Shown here piece after piece: positions 1 to 8,799 of a stretch of 64,000 bases of DNA. The position numbers and the translations under genes were made by a program. This DNA comes from Rubrivivax sp. (GTDB lineage Bacteria > Pseudomonadota > Gammaproteobacteria > Burkholderiales > Burkholderiaceae_C). How positions within the stretch are numbered: the stretch's first letter is position 1; every line of letters begins with the position of its first letter. The stretch spans positions 251,874 through 315,873 of the forward strand of contig JADJYX010000047.1 in the NCBI GenBank assembly GCA_016719535.1. The letters are read 5' to 3'. Under the pieces are notes generated by a model. It was not told where the DNA came from. It saw only the letters and a list, made by a program, of their open reading frames with translations, and did no database searches.

Positions 1-586
1 CTGCTGTTCACGGCGCAGCAGACGCGTGCTCAAAATGGCGCAGGTCGTGGTGGCATGGGCATACAGCTTCCCGTCGGGTCCGACAATCCTGGCTTCAGAT
101 GTGGCGACCTGACGCCCGACGTGAAGCGCCGTGCCCACGCAGCGCAACGGGCCTGTCTTGGTATGAGCGGGCCCGGACGATGTTGAGATTGATCTGGCTG
201 GTGGTGTAGCCGATCCCTGCAGGCAGCCTGGTCTGCACGGCGCACCCCAATGCGAAGTCCAGCAGGGTCGCGTACCAGCCGCCGTGAACCGAGCCCAGTG
301 GGTTGTAGTGCTTGAGCTGCGGGGTGGCCTGAAAGACCGCAAGCCCGTCACCCAGTTCGACCAGCTCACAGTCGAAGGTGTCGGCCATGTAGGGATGCGG
401 CAGGTCGCCTTCGAGCAGGGCGGTCATCACCTGCAGGCCCGTCTTGCCCTGGACTTGATGCGGCTGTGCCAAACCGGCATGGCCACCGCCGCGTTCCAGT
501 CGGCGTTGCCTCACCTGTTCCAGTTGTGCCTGCCAGGCGTTCAAGGTGGCCTCGGTGGTGTGCTCGATCGTCATTCGGGACTCCAT
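1..586 (-). pseudogene. PaaI-type hotdog thioesterase, frameshifted, 3' end outside window
   Basis: Small acyl-CoA thioesterase of the PaaI/hotdog fold, expected to hydrolyse aryl- or acyl-CoA thioesters in the cytoplasm. The N-terminal about 130 residues read well and contain the hotdog helix signature HGGWYATLLDFALG and the strand TSQINLNIVRA. After that the frame is lost near 168-174: the open frame ends in an unrelated Arg-rich tail, while the next frame continues with the family ending (KTGPLRCVGTALHVG, then VATSEARIVGPDGKLYAHAT) and runs off the left edge. One extra base in the GGGCCC stretch would explain it. Start is ATG at 586, with a second in-frame ATG at 574. Sequencing error or true pseudogene cannot be told apart here. 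Confidence 0.8.
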
Positions 587-667
587 GGATGTTGTGGGAG
601 CGTGATCGCAAAAAAGGGGGGTGCTTCAGCAGCGTTTCCGGATGGGCGGTGCGTTTCGCGGCCGTCT

Positions 668-883
668 TCACCGCGGCGCCGCCCGTGGCCTGGTGTCGAC
701 TGGCAGACACAGCAAGCCGGTGAGCAGCGCCAGTGCGCCATGCAACGCATACAGCACATCGAAATCGGCGCGCTGCAGGGCGGCATGACCCAACGGCGCC
801 ACCGTGAGCGCCGCGCCCGGCACCGAGCCGATTTCAGCCATGCCGCATCGCCTGGCCAGATGGCCGATCGACTTGCGGCTGCG
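668..883 (-). pseudogene. Possible remnant of an MFS permease C-terminus
   Basis: An open stretch of about 71 codons that ends in a stop and contains one hydrophobic segment (VLYALHGALALLTGLLCLPV) followed by DTRPRA. This resembles the last transmembrane helix of a major facilitator permease. No upstream body of a transporter is present: the sequence before it is in other frames and belongs to a different remnant. I read it as a decayed fragment. The identification rests on one hydrophobic helix and is weak. Confidence 0.25.
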
Positions 884-1010
884 CGCGCCCGGCCCGGCGA
901 ACTCGCCATGCCGTCAAGCCGTCAAGCCGGGCAGAACCACCGTCACTGCCGCGCACAACTGCCGCCCGATGCCGTCGGGCCACAAAGAGTCTGGCCATTG
1001 CTGACGATGC

Positions 1011-1118
1011 GAAGCGCTGCGCAGCGCCGTCGCCGCTGACGCCGAGCTCGATGGCGCAGTTGATGTCGCAGGGCTTGCAGGCCGACTTGTGCCAGGTGAT
1101 TGCGTCCGCCGCGTTCAT
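1011..1118 (-). pseudogene. N-terminal remnant of a molybdopterin oxidoreductase
   Basis: The ATG at 1118 overlaps the stop of the upstream isomerase gene (ATGA), so it was once the next gene of that operon. The first about 36 residues look like the start of a formate-dehydrogenase or nitrate-reductase-type molybdopterin enzyme: HKSACKPCDINCAIEL carries the C-x2-C-x3-C cluster motif. After the motif the frame loses similarity and no molybdopterin domain follows; the next several hundred bases hold only scraps. An intact member of this family would be more than 600 residues, so nearly all of the gene has been deleted. Confidence 0.55.
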
Positions 1119-1732
1119 CGTGCGGCCGCGGCGAGGATGGCTTCTTCGACGTCTCGCAGCCGGTCCTTGCCGAACCACAGCTCGCGGCCGATCAGGAAGC
1201 TGGGCGCGCCGAAGGCGCCGTGGTCGTGCGCCCGCTGGGTGTTGGCCATCAGCATCGTCTTGACCTCCGGGTCCTGCGACAGGGCGAGGATCGCCCGGCT
1301 GTCCAGACCACCGGCGTCCAGTGTGGCGGTGAGGGTCGGCAGGTCGTCCATGTTCAGGCCGTCCTCCCACATCGCGGCGTACACCACGTCCAGATAGGCC
1401 GGCAGGCAGCCCAGCTTCTGCGCGGCACAGGCGCCGCGCATGATCTTCAGCGTGTTGACCGGGAAGTGCGGGTTGAAGCGGTACTTCGACAAGCCGTGCC
1501 GTGCGACAAAGCGCGTGAGCTCCAGCCGCTCGTAGGCCAGCTTGTTGGGGATGTCGGCGAAGGCCTCCATGGGCGCCCGGTTGTTGGCCAGCTTGAACAG
1601 CCCGCCCAGAAGGATCGGCACGTACTCGAAACTGGCGCCGGTGCGCACCTCGATGTCCGGTATCAGCTTGTGGCAGAGATAGGTGTTGGGGCTGCCGAAG
1701 TCGAACAGGAACTGGACAGTGACGGTTGGCAT
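1115..1732 (-). CDS. DsbA-family 2-hydroxychromene-2-carboxylate isomerase-like protein
   Basis: 205-residue protein of the thioredoxin-fold DsbA/kappa-GST family. The N-terminal motif FLFDFGSPNTYL matches the DFxSPxxY signature of 2-hydroxychromene-2-carboxylate isomerases, glutathione-dependent enzymes of aromatic catabolism. The C-terminal GAFGAPSFLIG and ELWFGKDRL are the conserved cis-Pro segment and end helix. It has no CxxC pair, so it is not a disulfide oxidase. ATG at 1732. It follows an SDR gene on the same strand, and its stop overlaps the start of a molybdopterin oxidoreductase remnant. Exact substrate is unknown; the family name is secure, the reaction is inferred. Confidence 0.85.
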   Translation of the reverse strand: MPTVTVQFLFDFGSPNTYLCHKLIPDIEVRTGASFEYVPILLGGLFKLANNRAPMEAFADIPNKLAYERLELTRFVARHGLSKYRFNPHFPVNTLKIMRGACAAQKLGCLPAYLDVVYAAMWEDGLNMDDLPTLTATLDAGGLDSRAILALSQDPEVKTMLMANTQRAHDHGAFGAPSFLIGRELWFGKDRLRDVEEAILAAAAR

Positions 1733-1803
1733 CAGGGTGCTCCGGTCGGGGTGGTCGTGGGAAGGGCGGGGCAGGGTGGGCCGCGTGGATAGACCCGCGC
1801 GGG

Positions 1804-2532
1804 TCACCAGGTTTCCATCCACGGTCGCAGCTCGGTCTCGTGCGACCAGGCGTCGCGCGGCTGCTGGTGGATCTGCCAGTAGGCATCGGCAATGCTGTCG
1901 GGGCTGAGGATGCCCTGCCTGTCCTTCAGCGCGTAGCGCTCGGGGAAGTTGCTGCGGATCCACTCGGTGTCGATCGCGCCGTCGATGATGGTGTGGGCGA
2001 CGTGGATGTTCTTCGGCCACAGCTCGCGCGCCATGCTCTGGGCCAGTGCGCGCAGCGCGTGCTTGGCGCCTGCGAAGGCCGCGAAACCCTCGCGCCCGCG
2101 CACACTGGCGGTGGCGCCGGTGAAGATGATGGTGCCGCGCCCTCGCGGCAGCATCACCTTGGCCGTTTCGCGCCCCATCAGGAAGCCGCCGAAGCAGGCC
2201 ATCTCCCACACCTTCTGGTAGACGCGGGCGGTGGTCTCGGTGATGCCGAAGCGCACGTTGGCGCCGATGTTGAACACCGCCACGTCGATGGGCGCGATGT
2301 CGCGCTCGATGGTCTCCACCAGCGAGACCATCGCGTCCTCCTGGCGGGCGTCGCTGCCGAACGCATGCGCCTCGTCGCCGTCGGCGCGGATCTGCTCGAC
2401 CAGCGGCTGCAGTCTGTCGGCCGTTCGCCGGGTGACGCAGGCGATGTAGCCCTCGCGCGCGAAGCGGCGAGCGATGGCGCCACCGGTGGCGTCGCCGGCA
2501 CCGATGACGAGGATGGCTCTTCGGTCGGACAT
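1804..2532 (-). CDS. SDR-family oxidoreductase with Phe in place of the catalytic Tyr
   Basis: 242-residue short-chain dehydrogenase/reductase. The Rossmann nucleotide-binding turn is present as GAGDATGGAI near residue 11, followed by a cofactor-selecting TRR. NIGAN stands where NNAG normally lies. The classical active site Y-x3-K is altered: the stretch reads AFAGAK, so Phe occupies the Tyr position while Lys is kept. This suggests either a subfamily with changed chemistry or a non-catalytic protein. I chose ATG at 2532; an in-frame GTG lies at 2547. It is divergent from a TetR gene, with two palindromes between them, and leads the small operon with the isomerase downstream. Confidence 0.85.
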   Translation of the reverse strand: MSDRRAILVIGAGDATGGAIARRFAREGYIACVTRRTADRLQPLVEQIRADGDEAHAFGSDARQEDAMVSLVETIERDIAPIDVAVFNIGANVRFGITETTARVYQKVWEMACFGGFLMGRETAKVMLPRGRGTIIFTGATASVRGREGFAAFAGAKHALRALAQSMARELWPKNIHVAHTIIDGAIDTEWIRSNFPERYALKDRQGILSPDSIADAYWQIHQQPRDAWSHETELRPWMETW

Positions 2533-2600
2533 GGTTCGGTCGTCCACGGTTGCGGCACGTCGGCGCCGGTGGTTGAGGGCAACAGCCGCGCATTTTCAAG

Positions 2601-2614
2601 ATGACAACTGTCAT
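2601..2614. promoter_or_regulatory. Palindrome ATGACA-AC-TGTCAT between SDR and TetR genes
   Basis: Perfect 6-bp arms with a 2-bp centre, in the divergent intergenic region 70 bp from the SDR start and 50 bp before the TetR start. It is a candidate binding site distinct from the neighbouring ATGATG-type palindrome. Seen directly; function inferred. Confidence 0.35.
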
Positions 2615-2622
2615 GCTGGAGT

Positions 2623-2636
2623 ATGATGATCATCAT
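2623..2636. promoter_or_regulatory. Candidate TetR operator ATGATGATCATCAT
   Basis: Perfect 14-bp palindrome (ATGATG-AT-CATCAT) lying 28 bp upstream of the TetR start codon at 2665 and about 90 bp from the divergent SDR gene. The same half-sites, with the same 2-bp spacing, occur before the second TetR gene at 9894-9913. TetR repressors usually bind such palindromes next to their own gene. Confidence 0.55.
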
Positions 2637-2664
2637 TCAGAAGGTCAACACACGGAAAACCACC

Positions 2665-3243
2665 ATGGGACATTCGCAAGCCGACAAGGCCCAAAGCCGC
2701 GAGCGCATCCTGCGCAAGGCGGCCGATGCGGTGCGCGACACGGGCCTGGAATCGGTCAGCGTCGGCAAGCTGATGCGCAGCGTGGACCTGACGCACGGCG
2801 GCTTCTACAACCACTTCGCCTCGCGCTCCGACCTGCTGGCGCAGGCGCTGGAGCGGGCATTGGTCGAAGGGGCCAGGTCGGCCACCGCCAGCATGAAGCC
2901 CGGCGACGCGCCGCGCAGCTACGAGATGCGGATACGCAGCTACGTCAGCCGTGCGCACCGGGATGCGCGCACCAGCGGCTGCGCCATCGCGGCGCTGGCC
3001 TCGGACGTGTCGCGAGCGGATGAAGCGTCACGGGCCGTGATGTCGGCTTTCATCGACGATTTCGTCGGCCAGCTTGCGCAGTCGATGGACAGCCAGGACG
3101 AAGGCGATGCGATGCTGGCGGTGAGCGCGATGGTCGGCGCCGTGCTGCTGGCACGGGTGCAGACCGACCCGAAGAAGTCCGACGCGCTGCTGAAGTCGGT
3201 GCGCGACCGCCTGCTGGCGCTGAACCAGGACGGACCGGCCTGA
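2665..3243 (+). CDS. TetR/AcrR-family transcriptional regulator
   Basis: 192-residue repressor. The N-terminal helix-turn-helix is typical: SVSVGKLMRSVDLTHGGFYNHFASRSDLL near residues 30-60. The C-terminal ligand domain has the RAHRDARTSGCAIAALASDVSR stretch seen in the LmrA/YxaF-like group. ATG at 2665 is preferred over an earlier in-frame ATG at 2623, because the earlier one lies inside the palindromic operator and adds residues with no family match. It probably represses itself and the divergent SDR/isomerase operon, and possibly the MATE pump 50 bp downstream. The second TetR at 9961 is a relative with a matching operator. Confidence 0.9.
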   Translation: MGHSQADKAQSRERILRKAADAVRDTGLESVSVGKLMRSVDLTHGGFYNHFASRSDLLAQALERALVEGARSATASMKPGDAPRSYEMRIRSYVSRAHRDARTSGCAIAALASDVSRADEASRAVMSAFIDDFVGQLAQSMDSQDEGDAMLAVSAMVGAVLLARVQTDPKKSDALLKSVRDRLLALNQDGPA

Positions 3244-3292
3244 TGACGCGCCAACGCCATCCACAGCACAGGCAGTTGCAGGCAGACCGCGC

Positions 3293-4690
3293 ATGACGGC
3301 CACGGCTGTGCCCCCGCCGCCACTGCCGCCCCAGGCCCCTGCGCCATCGCTGCTGACGGCGCCGATCCTGCCGGCGCTGCTGCGCTTTGCGCTGCCCAAC
3401 ATGGTGGCGATGCTGGCCACGGCGCTGGCCACCGTGGCCGAGACGGCCTATGTCGGCAGTTTCGGGGTGCCATCGCTGGCCGGCATGGCCCTGGTGTTCC
3501 CGATGGTCATGCTGCAGATGATGCTGTCCGGCGGCGCGATGGGCGGTGGCGTGGCCGCTGCAGTCAGCCGTGCGCTGGGTGCCGGTGCGCCCGAGCGTGC
3601 CAACGCACTGGCGGTGCATGCGCTGTGGATCGGCCTGGCCGCCGGCGGGGTCAACGGTCTGCTGATGCTGGCCTGGGGGCCGGCGATCTATGCCGGCCTC
3701 GGTGGTCGCGGCGAGGCGCTGGACCAGGCCATCGCCTTCTCCAGCGTGGCCTTCTGCGGCTCTCTGGGCGTCTGGTTGATGAACACCTTCGCGTCGGTGC
3801 TGCGCGGCGCGGGCAACATGCTGGTGCCCTCGGCGACCTTCCTGCTGGTCTCGCTGGCACAGGTGGTCATCGGCGGCGCGCTGGGTCTGGGCTGGGGGCC
3901 GTTGCCCCGGCTCGGCATGCCCGGCGTGGCTGCGGGGCAGGTCATCGCCTTCAGTGCGGGTGCCGCCTTCCTGTTCGGGTACCTGCGCAGCGGCCGGTCC
4001 AGGCTCAGTCTGAAGATCCGTGCCACGCCGCTGCAGCGGAACCTGCTGGCCGACATCCTCAAAGTGGGGGCACTGGCCTGCATCTCGCCGCTGCAGACGG
4101 TGGCGACCGTGCTCATCCTGACGCGGCTGGTGGCGGAGTTCGGTGCCACGGCATTGGCCGGCTACGGCATCGGCGCGCGGCTCGAATTTCTGCTGGTGCC
4201 GATCAGCTTTGCCATCGGCGTGGCCTCGGTGCCGCTGGTGGGCATGGCCATCGGTGCCGGCATGGTGGCCCGCGCCAAACGCGTGGCCTGGATCGCGGCG
4301 CTGCTGGCCACGGCCACGCTGGGCCTGCTGGGCGCGGTGGTGGCCGTCGCACCGGGCCTGTGGGTGGACCTGTTCACGCGCGTCCCCGCCGTACAAGCCT
4401 CGGCCGGGCTCTACTTCGGCTGGGCCGGACCGGTCTACGGCTTGTTCGGGCTGGGCCTGAGCCTGTACTTCTCGGCGCTGGGCGCGGGCAAGGTCGGTGG
4501 CCTGGTGCTGGCCGGCACCTTGCGGCTGGGGGTCGTGGCGATCGGCGGCTGGGTGCTGCTGCAGACATCGGCCGAGCCCTGGGCCGTCTTCGCACTCGTC
4601 GCGCTGGGCATGGCGGTGTTCGGGCTGGCCGCAGCGCTTGCCGTCCGGGTCACGCGGTGGGGCCCCGAGGGACAGCCGACGACCCGTTGA
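3293..4690 (+). CDS. MATE-family multidrug efflux transporter
   Basis: 465-residue integral membrane protein with about twelve hydrophobic segments and the two-bundle layout of MATE exporters. These use H+ or Na+ gradients to expel cationic compounds across the inner membrane. Typical elements are the first helix FALPNMVAMLATALATVAET, YVGSFGVPSLAGMAL, and the second-half repeat starting near KVGALACISPLQTVATVL. The N-terminus is Pro/Ala-rich. ATG at 3293 lies 50 bp after the TetR stop, so the two may be co-transcribed. A thioesterase gene follows after 15 bp. Confidence 0.92.
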   Translation: MTATAVPPPPLPPQAPAPSLLTAPILPALLRFALPNMVAMLATALATVAETAYVGSFGVPSLAGMALVFPMVMLQMMLSGGAMGGGVAAAVSRALGAGAPERANALAVHALWIGLAAGGVNGLLMLAWGPAIYAGLGGRGEALDQAIAFSSVAFCGSLGVWLMNTFASVLRGAGNMLVPSATFLLVSLAQVVIGGALGLGWGPLPRLGMPGVAAGQVIAFSAGAAFLFGYLRSGRSRLSLKIRATPLQRNLLADILKVGALACISPLQTVATVLILTRLVAEFGATALAGYGIGARLEFLLVPISFAIGVASVPLVGMAIGAGMVARAKRVAWIAALLATATLGLLGAVVAVAPGLWVDLFTRVPAVQASAGLYFGWAGPVYGLFGLGLSLYFSALGAGKVGGLVLAGTLRLGVVAIGGWVLLQTSAEPWAVFALVALGMAVFGLAAALAVRVTRWGPEGQPTTR

Positions 4691-4705
4691 TCAAGGAGGC
4701 TCGCC

Positions 4706-5125
4706 ATGACAGGCCTGCAAGACATGCACACCCAGCTTGCTGCCATCAACCAGTCGGCCGCGTTCAACCGCTGGTGCGGCCTGGAGCTGAAGTCGGCATC
4801 GGCGGGGCAGGTCGAACTCGTGATGCCCTGGCGTGCCGACTTCGGGCAATACAGCGGCTTCCTGCACGCCGGCCTGATCGGGGCCCTCATCGACACCGCC
4901 TGCGGCTTTGCGGCCGTGACGGTGGCGGGCCCTGGCGTGCTGGCGGCGCACTTCTCGGTGAACTGCCTGCGGCCGGCCCAGGGCGAGCGCTTCATCGCAA
5001 GAGCCAGGGTCGTTCGCGCGGGAAGGACCCAGGTCTTCACGGCCTGCGAGCTCTTCGCGGTCACGGCCGAGTCAGAAAAGTTGGTCGCTACCGGTGAGAC
5101 CTTGCTCAGCGTCGCGAAGGCTTGA
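4706..5125 (+). CDS. PaaI-family hotdog thioesterase
   Basis: 139-residue single hotdog domain. The signature FLHAGLIGALIDTACGFAAV (about residues 51-70) contains the HAG-x4-L-x-D pattern of PaaI-type acyl-CoA thioesterases, followed by VNCLRPAQGERFIARARVV, the paired strand of the fold. A very strong ribosome binding site, AAGGAGG, precedes ATG 4706. It directly follows the MATE gene and likely shares its transcript. The substrate is unknown; the neighbouring catabolic enzymes suggest a CoA thioester of a xenobiotic or aromatic acid. Confidence 0.88.
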   Translation: MTGLQDMHTQLAAINQSAAFNRWCGLELKSASAGQVELVMPWRADFGQYSGFLHAGLIGALIDTACGFAAVTVAGPGVLAAHFSVNCLRPAQGERFIARARVVRAGRTQVFTACELFAVTAESEKLVATGETLLSVAKA

Positions 5126-5173
5126 TCCAAGTCTGGCAGTCAGCAGGTTCGCCAGGCCATCGGCGGTCAAGGC

Positions 5174-5551
5174 TCATTTGCCGGGTTGCAGGTACGCCGT
5201 GAATCCCTGAAACCACAGCACCTCGACGAAGTCGCCGCTGAGGAACAGGTCCTCGTCGTGCAGGGCTGCAAGAAAGGCCTCCTTGCCGTCCTGGGCAGAC
5301 AGGATCCTGAAGCCCTTGTCCGCATTCCTGAAGGTCAGCGTGAACTTCGGAGCCTTGGTCAAGCCTGCAAAGGATCTCACCCTGCCGTCCTGGATGCGGA
5401 AGTGACGCCCGACCTTGTCGAGTGTCTGAATCTGGAATTCCAGGTTCTTCCCGGCCACATAGCGCGCGCAGTCGGGCTTGGTGTTGATGGCCCGTTGCAG
5501 CAGCTTGGGCAGCAGCCAGAGCAGGAGCTTGAACCTCAGCATGGCCATCAT
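5174..5551 (-). CDS. SCP2-like sterol/lipid-carrier-type protein
   Basis: 125-residue small protein. The central part (FQIQTLDKVGRHFRIQDGRV, then APKFTLTFRNADKGFRIL and EDLFLSGDFVEVLWFQGF) has the alternating pattern of SCP2-type lipid-binding domains that carry acyl chains or other hydrophobic ligands. The N-terminus is basic and hydrophobic and may form a helix rather than a cleaved signal. The start overlaps the stop of the upstream alpha/beta hydrolase by four bases (ATGA), indicating coupled translation. Function is inferred; the family match is by pattern only. Confidence 0.6.
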   Translation of the reverse strand: MMAMLRFKLLLWLLPKLLQRAINTKPDCARYVAGKNLEFQIQTLDKVGRHFRIQDGRVRSFAGLTKAPKFTLTFRNADKGFRILSAQDGKEAFLAALHDEDLFLSGDFVEVLWFQGFTAYLQPGK

Positions 5552-6393
5552 TCGCCGAGAAACTGGATCGCGTGCTTCAGGAAGCGCCCGGGCTCCTGAA
5601 GCTGCGCCGCGTGTCCGGCATCCGGGTAGACGAACAGCTGCGCATGCGGGATGTTCTGCGCCATGTGCCAGGAGTTGATGGTCGGGATCATCACGTCGTT
5701 GACGCCGTTCAGGATGAAGGTCGGTTGCTGGATCTCGCGAAGATGAGCGAACGGATCCTTCGGGTCCAGCTTCGGCAGGTAGTACAGGTTCGACTCGATC
5801 TGCGCCTGCATCACCTCGGGTGAACTCGGCGGATCCTGGTCCACCCGCTGATGCCGCCGTTGCCAGAAGTCGCGCCCGGCCTGCTGCGCCGCTTCGGAGC
5901 GGCCGAAGAACAGGAACAGGAAGTCGTCCACCGTCGGAACCGGCCGCGGTGCCCGTTCCAGCACGCCGGGGTCGGAATCCGGGTTGCCGCCGCGCGGGCC
6001 GGTGCCCAGCAGCATCAGCTTGCGAACCAGGTCCGGGTGGCGTCGCGTCAGGTCCTGCGCCTGATAGCCGCCGAGCGAGAAGCCGAGCACGTCGACCTTG
6101 CGAAGACCCAGTGCGCGGATCACCGCCGCCGCGTCGTCGGCCATGTGCTCGATGCGCGTGCGCGGCTTGCCGGAAGACGATGCGACACCGCGGCCGTTGT
6201 ACAGGATCACCTCGCGCCCGGCAGCCAGGCCGTCCGTCATCAGCGGGTCCCAGTGGTCCATGCCGCCGCGGAAGTGCTGCAGGAAGAACAAGGGCGGCTG
6301 ATCGGTTGTGCTGTTGCCCCAGCGGCGATAGGCCAATCGGTCGCCGTCGACTTCGACGAAGCGGGTGGGGGCGGTGCGGTGGGTGTCGGTCAT
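5548..6393 (-). CDS. Alpha/beta-fold hydrolase
   Basis: 281-residue cytoplasmic hydrolase of the alpha/beta fold. The nucleophile elbow is GFSLGG (Ser about residue 105). The oxyanion side has QHFRGGMDHWDP, the acid likely lies in NGVNDVMIP, and the catalytic His is in DAGHAAQ near the C-terminus. It is similar throughout to the next gene upstream, which is an exported paralogue, so the pair probably arose by duplication. Likely acts on esters or epoxide/haloalkane-like substrates; no specific reaction can be assigned. The downstream SCP2-like gene overlaps it. Confidence 0.88.
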   Translation of the reverse strand: MTDTHRTAPTRFVEVDGDRLAYRRWGNSTTDQPPLFFLQHFRGGMDHWDPLMTDGLAAGREVILYNGRGVASSSGKPRTRIEHMADDAAAVIRALGLRKVDVLGFSLGGYQAQDLTRRHPDLVRKLMLLGTGPRGGNPDSDPGVLERAPRPVPTVDDFLFLFFGRSEAAQQAGRDFWQRRHQRVDQDPPSSPEVMQAQIESNLYYLPKLDPKDPFAHLREIQQPTFILNGVNDVMIPTINSWHMAQNIPHAQLFVYPDAGHAAQLQEPGRFLKHAIQFLGE

Positions 6394-6416
6394 GACGTGT
6401 CCTTCCTTCGATGGCG

Positions 6417-7388
6417 CTATCGCGCCAGGAACTCGAGCGCCTTGGGCATGAAGTCGGCGTGGAACTGGAAGATCGCGCCGTGGCCGGCGTCGGGGTAGAC
6501 GATCAGCGTGCTGTTGGGCAGGCGCCGCGCCAGGTCGTGGGTGTTCGTCGTCGGCACCATGCGGTCGGCATCGCCGTTGGCCACCAGCACGGGATGCTTG
6601 ACGACCGAGAGGTCCGCTGGTGTCTTCAGACCCCAGGTGCGCAGGGCTTCGAGCTGGGCGAACAACGCGCCCACGGTGATCTCCGTGTCACGGTTCTGCG
6701 TCCGTTCCCTGATGCGCGCCAGGAACGCCTTGCCAGCTGAGATGCCATCAGGCGTTCGGGTGAAGAACAGGAACTGCTTCGGGTCCTGCCCGGTGAAGAA
6801 GCCGCGAAGGATGTCGTAGAAGGTCACGCCGGCCACGGTGCTGATGCCTTCGCCACCGGCAGGCCCGGTGCCCGTGAGGATCATCTTGCGCACGAGTTTC
6901 GGTTCCTTCAGCACGACTTCCTGGGCAACCATCCCGCCCATCGAGAAGCCGAACAGGTCCACCTGCGTCAGGCCCTTGGCCTTGATGAAGGTGATGGCGT
7001 CGTCGGCCATCTGCTCCATCGAACTCGACGGCGACCCGCTGGACGCACCGATGCCGCGGTTGTTGAAGGCGATCACGTGATGCTTGGCCGCCAGACCGTC
7101 CACGATCCGCGGATCCCAGTTGTCCAGCACGGCGGCCAGGTGCACCAGCAGCACCACCGGCGTGCCGCCATGGTGCTGGCCCAGTTCGCGGTAGGTGAAG
7201 TCCACGCCACCGGCCGAGATGGTCTGGGTCGGCACGGTGGCCCACTTCTGGGCCTGGGCTTGCACGGCAGCAGGCGGGCCCGCCATCGTGGCACCGGGCT
7301 GCTGGGCACTCGCGGCGGTGGTGAACGACAGCCATGGCAGGGCGGCCAGGGCCAGTGTCAGGGCGGTTGTCTTCAGGGAGTGACGCAT
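6417..7388 (-). CDS. Exported alpha/beta-fold hydrolase
   Basis: 323 residues, beginning with a clear Sec signal peptide (positive N-terminus, hydrophobic core, AASAQQ cleavage region near residue 28), so it should work in the periplasm. The mature part is an alpha/beta hydrolase with nucleophile elbow GFSMGG, acid region NGDADRMVPT and catalytic His in DAGHGAIFQ. It is a paralogue of the cytoplasmic hydrolase that follows 23 bp later. A periplasmic plus cytoplasmic pair suggests stepwise handling of an ester-type substrate. ATG at 7388. Confidence 0.88.
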   Translation of the reverse strand: MRHSLKTTALTLALAALPWLSFTTAASAQQPGATMAGPPAAVQAQAQKWATVPTQTISAGGVDFTYRELGQHHGGTPVVLLVHLAAVLDNWDPRIVDGLAAKHHVIAFNNRGIGASSGSPSSSMEQMADDAITFIKAKGLTQVDLFGFSMGGMVAQEVVLKEPKLVRKMILTGTGPAGGEGISTVAGVTFYDILRGFFTGQDPKQFLFFTRTPDGISAGKAFLARIRERTQNRDTEITVGALFAQLEALRTWGLKTPADLSVVKHPVLVANGDADRMVPTTNTHDLARRLPNSTLIVYPDAGHGAIFQFHADFMPKALEFLAR

Positions 7389-7448
7389 GGCAGGGGCTTT
7401 CAGGTTTTCGCTTTGATGGAGGGTGGGCGGCAGGCGGCCTTTGCCGAC

Positions 7449-8711
<1,263 letters not shown>

Positions 8712-8799
8712 GGTGCTTCCTGGACGAGGCGGCTTCGAGCGCGTTGCCGGTGGGGATATGGGACATGGCGTGCTCCGCCAGCGTGCTGTTCGATGGCAG

